A stretch of 64,000 bases of DNA. Source: Achatina immaculata (lineage: Eukaryota > Mollusca > Gastropoda > Stylommatophora > Achatinidae). Both the position numbers and the translations under genes were made by a program. The stretch is from the NCBI GenBank assembly GCA_009760885.1, contig CM019717.1, positions 51,359,366-51,423,365 of the forward strand. Reading direction: 5' to 3'. A model generated the notes under the pieces. It had not been told where the DNA came from. It ran no database searches and was given only the letters and a program-made list of their open reading frames with translations. Below are positions 12,301 through 21,300 of the stretch, in pieces. Positions within the stretch are counted from its first letter, which is position 1; every line of letters begins with the position of its first letter.

Positions 12301-15300
12301 CTTCTGACTCACTATCATCAGAGTCAGTAAACCAAGTTTGGTCAAGACCCTATTCTACATACCTACAGTACTCCAAAGTTGTTTAATTTTAAGGGCAGAA
12401 ACCAAACAGAAATTCCAGATTTTTGGGTTCACTGCAAAAATTCAAGCAAGCTGCAATTTTCTGCTAACCATGAGTTTCTGATGCAAGATCCTCATGACAA
12501 AAGCCTAATGCAAATAAAAAAACAGTTCCTAAGGATAGATAAGAACAGCTGTAGCTGAAAATAAAATAACTGCATCAAGACTTCACATGGTTACTGCAAT
12601 GAAATAAAACTATAACTAAGTAGCACCAGCCTTGAAATTAAGTTTTAAAACATTTGAAACAGAATATTCCATCACAAAACAATAGCCTCTTCAGAAAGAA
12701 ATTTTGAAATTCACAAGCACAACTTTCACAGCCATCACAACAATAAAATATGAACAACTAACTCAAATTCTCATAAAATAAGAATGTTTTAACGTTACCC
12801 CTTCCACAAACACATATTATATCAAGAACAGACTACAAAACAACTAAGAAACTAATATTTTGACATAAAGTTTGAATACTAATATGCTTAAAAAGTGATT
12901 ACTTGTGTGTCTGTCTTGTGTTTGTTGCTGGGGAGCTCTCTGCACTGGACTCCTCCTCCACAGGCTTCATCTTGGATATCAGGGAGTCAATAAACATATC
13001 AGGATCTAAGTCTTCTGACTGGGTCATCCTTAGACTCTGGTCAACAGCAAATGCCTGTAGCAATGCTCCATTAATGGCCTGATAATTTGTGTGTGTTAAT
13101 GTAGTGATGGAGGACACAAGAATCTGAAGGGGAAGCAGAGGTGAATTGTTAATAAAATTGTGTTTATATGTCAGTAACAACTTCTGACTGGGAAAATTAC
13201 AAGGTTACTTTCCAATGGTTACTAGAAGGGGAATGTAATCTGTAAACAGAGTGCATCCCTGCACTCCAGGTGTTCCTGTATGCATTTTGGCTTCAGTTCC
13301 AACACCCACTGAGCCATGTGTCTGCTTGATGGAACCAGTTACACACTGGTTGTGGGAAGTGCGTGCTGAACCATTTCACTCAAAAAAACATCTACTTCCC
13401 CTCTCCTCCCTCAACTCGATTGTCCTCCTTAAATGATTGTTGTCATTCAACCCAATGTTGTCCTCCATACACAGCCTATCCAAGGTGGCTCTTGCAACCT
13501 CCTCCTTGTCCATTCTCAGGGTACCCTGAATTGTAGCTGTGCCAGCTAGCTTGTCTGCTTTGTCATTGCCTTTGGCTACCACATAATCTGGGCAGTAGAT
13601 CCATGTTTGGATAAACAAGAGCCCCCTAGAAGCTGAACCCAACCCCCTGTGGAAAAAAAAAATGCCTCTCAAGTCTCCGTAACATGTTTTGGGAGTCCTT
13701 TACAATGACCCATGTGAGTCATCCTGCTCCACCAATCAGGAAACTGTTTCTGATAACAGCAAATGAAGCAGATACGTCCCAAATGCTGCTTCCTGGAACT
13801 AATGGTAATAAATGCAACTAACTAGTGCTTAAATCTCTTTAGAAAATACTGACAAGATGTGCATAAACTTTTGTTAGATCATGCTGTCCAGAAAATTAAT
13901 CAACCATGACAAAAATATAAAACAATCTAATTCAGTTTACATGCACCACTATCATCAACATCATCATTTTTTTTTCAATCCCATTTAGACAATACTAACT
14001 ACTTATCCTCTCTAGTAGACTGATCTATGCTAAAAGAGTTTTTGTTTCCATGTCCTCTTTCAAATTTTCACTTCAGACTGTCAAGAATTACTTCTTTATT
14101 GCACACATACATCAAATCAAATTTATTTTCAATTCACAGAGTAAAATAAACTTTGCCTTCTCAGAATTTCATTGTATGAAGAGAATCTCTTAAATGGCAC
14201 AAAAGCATCAATTATGAAAAGTGTTTGCACAAGAACGGCATTCCAGAAAATGAGAAACATCTTGTGCAACAGATCCATATCAATGGAAACAAGGTTCTGA
14301 GTACTTAAATGTTACATCAAGCCAGTTTTGTTTTATGGATGTGAAACATGGTCCGTGAATAAGAGAGGACAATGAGAAATGGAGGCCATGGAAATGTGGT
14401 TCATAAGAAGGATGCTGAAGGTACCATGGACAGACAAGAAAACCAATGAAGAAGTCTTAAAAGAGGCTGGAGTTAAAAGGCAAATTACAGCAAAGATCAG
14501 AGGCAGACAAGCGAGATTTGTAGGACATTTTCTGAGAAGAGGAAAATTGGAACACAATGTGGCAACTGGAAAAATTGAGCGAAGAAGAGACAGAGGAAGA
14601 CAGAGAGAGAAGTTACGGGATGGGCTGTCAGTGTTGCTAGGAAGAAAGTCACCAGTGAATCTCATAAGTCTAAAGATGGAATTGTGGAGAGAAATGATCG
14701 CCTAAGCCACACAGCACAGCACTTGATTGATTGTTTGCACAATGGATTAGAAGTGCACAGATTATTCATAGTATGTCTTCATGAGTCACAGTATTGAGAA
14801 AATCATTTAAGGAGCCAGTCAGTCAATCAGTTAGTCATTCATTTGCATGTTCCTTGTGGAACTCTGCTTTCCTAACAGCTCTCTTATAGGCTTCTCAGTT
14901 GTAAGCAAGATGCCCTACTACTGATGTGTCCATTCACAGATCATCAACAATGTCTAGCAGCCATTTTCGCCTTGGTCTTCCTCTCTTTCTTTTTCCCATT
15001 ATGTATCCTTCATTCTACTTTATACCAAGTATTTCCTTAGGCATTTGTTTTCATAAGAGTCTAATAACTTCTTGTCTACTTCTTCAGTTGATTTCCAGCT
15101 TTCGCATGCATAAATAAGGGTGGATTAAGTTCTTGTAGTACGGATATATTCGTTCTTTTTTGTGTCCATGATATCTGAAGGACTCTTCTGTACCATTTAC
15201 ATTCAAAGCCATTTACGTGTTTCTCAGCTGTTTTGTTAAGTGTCCAGGTCTCACAAGCATATATTGCGATGGGAAAGATGCATGCCATTAAAAATCTTAT

Positions 15301-18300
15301 TTTTGTAGTTCTGTCTATTCTATCCATAAATTATTTAGTCGTTTTACTTTCTGAAGAGCGATAGATGTCCTCCTTTTAATTTCCCTCATTGTATCTCCAT
15401 TATTAGTTAGTAGTGATCCAAGATATTCAAAACTCTCCACCTCTTCCTCATTGATACATATATCAGCTGCCTTTTTTGTCAGTCATCATCAATTTAATTT
15501 TCTTCACATTAAGAGGTTTTGCTCTTCACTGTTCTTACGGACTGACATAATTCATTTTTCCATTCCTTTTTGTGTTGTGGACAGTAATACTGTGTCATCA
15601 GCATATCTAATCTCTGGTAATTCATAACCTCTAATTTTTATGGCATCATAATATTATTTGTCTATATCTTCTCTAATATTTCTCATTATATTTTCAGTAT
15701 ACAAGTTAAATAAGTATGGTGACATTATGCACTCCCGATGGACCCCTTGTTTTATGTCAAACCAAGATGTTGTTTCACCATTTATTCTTACTGCAATATG
15801 TTGGTCTAGATACAAAAGTGATATTAATTGTATCACATTCATTCATCCATTTGCATGTCCCTTGCGGAACATTGCCTCCCTAATAGCACTCCTGTAGGCC
15901 TCTCGGTTGTGAGCAAGATGGCCTGCTGCTGATGCATCCATAATTGTATCACATGTGTTGGAAATCCCTTTTTTTTTTTTATTTCCCAAAGTTTCTGGTG
16001 TTGTACATAATCAAATGCTTTTGAATAGTTTATAAAAAGATAAATATAGATTCTTATTATTATATAGAAATTATTAATCTTGTGTTGAAAATATGATCTC
16101 TTGATCCTCTTCCTTGTCTAAAGCCAGCTTGGACCATATTGATTTCTCCTTCTATTTTCTTTCGAAGTCTACCCATTATGATTTTTAATAGAATTTTACT
16201 GGCATGACTAATCAGGGCAAAAGTTCTGTAGTCTGTGCATAATTTCAAGTTACCCTTTTTCGGCAATGGTATGAATACAGTTTCCACTCTTTTGGCCAAA
16301 TACCTGAATGCTATTATCTTTTTACACAGTGCATGATAGATTGTAGCACATTCCTTTCCTCCTGCCTTAATGAGCTCAGCTGTTATCTCATCACATCCTG
16401 GTGATTTACCATTTTTCAGACTCTTTATTGCCCATAAAACTTCTTCTATTGTTTGTTTGGGTTCTTTCTCCTCCAATAATAATTCACACTGTTGATTTTC
16501 GCCTTCACAGTCAGTTGTATCATACATCCCTCTGCAATATTCCTTCCAACTTTCTAGAATTTACTCTGTCTCTGTCAAGGTCTCCCCCATCTTACCACAA
16601 ATTACATTTACTTAAGGTGTGACACTTCTTGTCAATGTCTTCATTTCTTTAAACATTTAAAATGGAATGTATGAGAAAACAGCCTCTAAAATAAAAACTA
16701 GAACTGACAGAAGAAATAAAACAATGATAATAAAAACTGTTGGTGCTTGAAGCTTGCATACTTTATGAATTAAAAAAAAAAAAAATAGTTTGGTCACATT
16801 CTGTGAAAGCAATAACGACAAACAGTAGCATCAGCTTTCTGTAACAGAAATGTCAATAATATCAATCCTGGAACATATTAACTAAAAAAAAAAGAAAGTG
16901 GCTTTAAAATGTATATTAAAAAATTTGTGTGCAAAGAAATTAGGATCATCTGATATGACTAATTTGCTTCTAATATTTCTTTTGTTATAGCTACTATTAT
17001 GTGCAAATATAATATAAGAACAAATATATCCATACTACAAGAACTTAATACTGAAGAAGGCTGGCTAGTAAAGAGTATTAAACAGAGAAAACTTTTAAAT
17101 ATTTTGGACACATTAAATGTCACGATAATCTAGAGAAGACCGTCTTGGAAGGGTACATAATGGGAAAAAGAAAGAGAGGAAGCCAAAGTGAAGATGGCTG
17201 CAAGACATCGTTGATAATCTGCAAATGGATGTATCAGCAGCAGGCCATCTTGCTCACAACCGAGAGGTCTACAGGAGTGCTGTTAGGAAGGCAAATTTCC
17301 GCAAGGGACATGCAAATGAATGAATGAATGAATACGTGCCATCAAGGACAGGCTTGACAAGCATTCTCCATCATGTGCAGTGCAGTTCCTGGTGTTTGCA
17401 ATTACTTCAGATAATTTTCTTTTTTTCCATGCCACTTGGTCAGTCCACTGAGATATTTTTCTCTTGGCCTTCCTCTCTTCCTTCTTCCCTCTAATGTAGT
17501 GATCAGAGTCACAACATGAAAAAATAAACAGCCAGACCTGTGGCTACATTAAAGCAAGATAACTCACAAAGATTCAGACTTATAAACAAGAATTTATATA
17601 CTATGATGTTCTGAAACTGCCACAATTCTACCTTCAGTTTTGACAAATCATCTTCATGGAAAGCAAACAGTGCAGCAGGTGCTATTCTCATGGCCCCACC
17701 ATTACCATAGGAGCCACTCCCACCAAACTGCTTGCGGGCGGGCTCATACACATCATCTAGGCTTGGATCTTCAAGGGCTTTAAACACTGTCACAATGCTG
17801 CCACCATAACCTCTATCGGGATCTTTAATATACTCTGAAGAGAACCTGAGCAAATAACCACATAAAAAACATATTAAGAAACAAGAATGGCTTCACTCAT
17901 AGAGTAAAGTAACATTTTTATAACAAGATTCTGAACATTTAATGTGCTAAGGAGAAGGTTTATAATGCACTAAAAATTTGCAACAGTTAACTTACCTATA
18001 CGGAAAATAAGTAATATCTTACACAGAAGTAAATGTCAGGTAGACATTACAGGTATGTAATGACTATGAAAAATTTTAAAACTTACTGATTTATTTAGAT
18101 GTTATGTAAATGAAAAACTGAATGAATGAAAACCACAATTACGGAGATTAGCAGACAACTGCTGTTAAACTAGTATGAGTGACGGAAGAGAATTTATACT
18201 AGTATGAGTGACAGAAGAGAATAGAAAAACAAAACCATTTCTCTTCTAAGCCAACAAGTATAATAATATAAAAAGAAGAACCAGTAACATAAGTCAGTCT

Positions 18301-21300
18301 TGGAAAAAAATGATCATTACCGACTTGCCATATCTCTTGCATCAAAGTGCTTTTTTTCCAACAGCGAAGCAGCAACACTTCGTGCCATTGCTGTATCATC
18401 TGTATAACGAATCTCAGGTTTTAAAGTGGGCTTCTTTTCACCTTCTTTCTGATTCTTCCATGCTGGGACATAAGCAATACTCTTTGTATGAGGAATAATT
18501 ACAAATTATTGCATGAATTATATGACTCTCTGTTGAGTGACTGAACTATGACAAAGCACTGTAATCACTTTGTGATGTAATCATAATGATTATAGTTTTA
18601 ATCTGCTACACAAATTTACTATTATTCTTTCTTAAAATAAAGCCATCATTCACTTCTACCACCATTTAGTGTATCAGTTTATAAAACTAAGTACATAACT
18701 ATACACGAAGCCACTGCAGTAAAGCTGTGATAACAAAATGTATAAACTAGGAAAAAAGTAGGAACAGTTATATTAATTAACGAGCACACAGTTGTGACAT
18801 TTTGGTTTGCACCTTAATCATACAAAAACACAGGACACAGCCTCTTACAAGTCACAGCCTCTTACAAGTCACATCTAAGTGTTCCATTTATTTTATTATA
18901 TTTTTTCCATACCTACTTTTTACAAAGCATTCACGTGAACTCATATTTTATCTTCTTCCTCCATTTCTTCATCCTGTATGTTTTTGTACGATTAAGGTTC
19001 ACACCGAAACATCACAACTGTGTGCTCATTAATTAATAAAGATACTCCCACTTTTTTCCCTAGTTTACAAATTAGCTTTTCAATGTCTGTTCCCTTGAGT
19101 ATTTCTGCCATGGCTGTTCACTATATGTCCTTGTCCTCTTTTTTTTGCAATGCTTAATTATAAATAATTTTATGTGTGTGTGCGTGTGTGTGTGTGTGTG
19201 TGTGGAGAGAGAGATATTTAAAGATATTTATATATATATTTATATAATATTTATAGAGGATATGACTATGACTAGTGGAATCATGCCCCAGACTTTGAAA
19301 CCCTGTCATGGACAGATGTGTTTGTGTATGTCTCCTCTGCAGAGACAGTCATAAATCAGTTATCTAGATCTCATGTCTCATGCTGTGAACAAACCAGACC
19401 ATTTCATATAAACACTATAAACCCAAACTGTAGGCACTGTGACAATAAGGAATAGATTAATATTTCCTACTTGGATACATAAAATCTGATGAAATGTTTA
19501 AAGGATTTTTTAAAAAGCACTCCAAAATACTTTACAGTTCAAAACTCAGGAACTACACAAACTAGTAATATCATCACAGCAAAAAGGAGATTCACCACAT
19601 CACTACACAGAAAATGGCACTTTTCCCATGGGACACAGTTTGTGAGGGATTTTAGTTAAAGTTCATCAGATAACTCAAGAACTGTGTTTTAAAGATGAAC
19701 AGTAGAGGCATATACCAACAATACTGGGCTCAGCCTGCAGTGTGCAAAAGACCAATTAAAATGAAACTTGCTGCTTAATACCCAGAGACATATTTGGGAA
19801 CAGAGCAAAGGGCTATTTGTATGAAAACTAGCCACAACTAGAAGATCTCCAATTATGGCCATGTAGATGAGATTGATTATCAAATACAGGCCTGAAGGTC
19901 ACAGTAGATACTGAAACCATCTGATTAGGGTGCACCCCACAAACTTACAACCTTCCCCTGCTGCTAAATGTCACATAGGGCCTGCATGGTAGTTCACCAA
20001 GATTTCCTGTCTTCGCCAAGTTTTTCAATCTTATCAAGGGATATTACGCCCACTGAACTGGCCTCTCTTAACATTGTCTCCTTCACAGTTTCACGTGGTT
20101 GACCTCTTTTCCTTCAGCCTGTTGTGTTCCACTTGATAGCTTGTTTTGGGATCCTCTGGTTGTTTCTTCTCATCACATGACCGACATATGTCCATCTTCT
20201 TTTTCTGATCACCCATGAGACAGGTTGTTTGCTCATCTGTCTTATCTTTGCATTGTTCTTGAATTCATTCCACTTTATATCAAGTATTTTCCTTAAGCAT
20301 TTGTTTTCAAAAGGTCTAATTTCTTGTCTAATTCTTTAGTTGTTTTCCAGCTTTCACATGCGTAAATAAGGGTGGGTATCACATTTGAAATGAATAATCT
20401 TAACTTAGTTTTTGTGCTTATAACTTTTGAATGGCATATGTTCTCAAGATTCTTGAAGATCAATGCTGCTTTTGTAAATTCTAACGTCCTTTCTGGTGTC
20501 ACCATCCTAGTCTATGTAGTTGCTGAGATATTCAAAATGGTTTACTTCTTCAACAGCTGTTCCTTCTATGTATTTTTGTCTTTCGTGGTTAATGGGAGGT
20601 TTCATTATTTTTGTTTTATCCTTGTTAATTTCAAGTCCTATTTTACTACCACTGAAGACAGGGTATGTGTTTTTACTTGCATTGATTTCACATTGTCACA
20701 GATAAGAGTCATCTGCAAAATCAAGATCTTCCAGTTGGGTCTTATGTACCCAATCAATGCCCGTTTTACCTGTGCAGCATTTTTTCATTACGAAGTCTAC
20801 AGCAATTCCAAAAAGCAAGGGAGATAATATACATCTTTGTTTCGTGCCCGTTTCAATCTGGAAGCATTCGCTCATTCCTTCTTCTATGTTGACTGCACAA
20901 ACATATCTGTTGTAGACATCTCTAATGATGTTGACAATCTTAGATGGTATTATATAATTATTATATAAGTAATTTCATTTGCCACAACCAATACCAGTCC
21001 TCCATAGCTAAATCGCTAAAGACGCGTGGCAACTGGAAGATCATGGGTTCGATCCCGGAAAAAAGCAACAACTCACAAGACCTCTGGGAGTCATGACCCA
21101 GAGGGGCCCAGTAGATTGTACTCTACAAACCCTCACCACACACGTGGTAAAGTTATCTAGCGAGCCCATACGAGCACAAAAAAAAAAAAAAAGACCCAGA
21201 GGGGCCCACCCCCCTTAGAGTGTCAGGAGTTTAAAGGGCCGAAACACTTGTCTGAGGGGGGGTACTTCCTCTGATGATCTGAAGGAGTTGTGTTGTTGTT

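Noticed and set aside
21000..21060. Possible intact tRNA gene
   Set aside because: A- and B-box-like words are present but no acceptor or anticodon stem pairs properly. The A-rich tail and the position inside a LINE fit a SINE.
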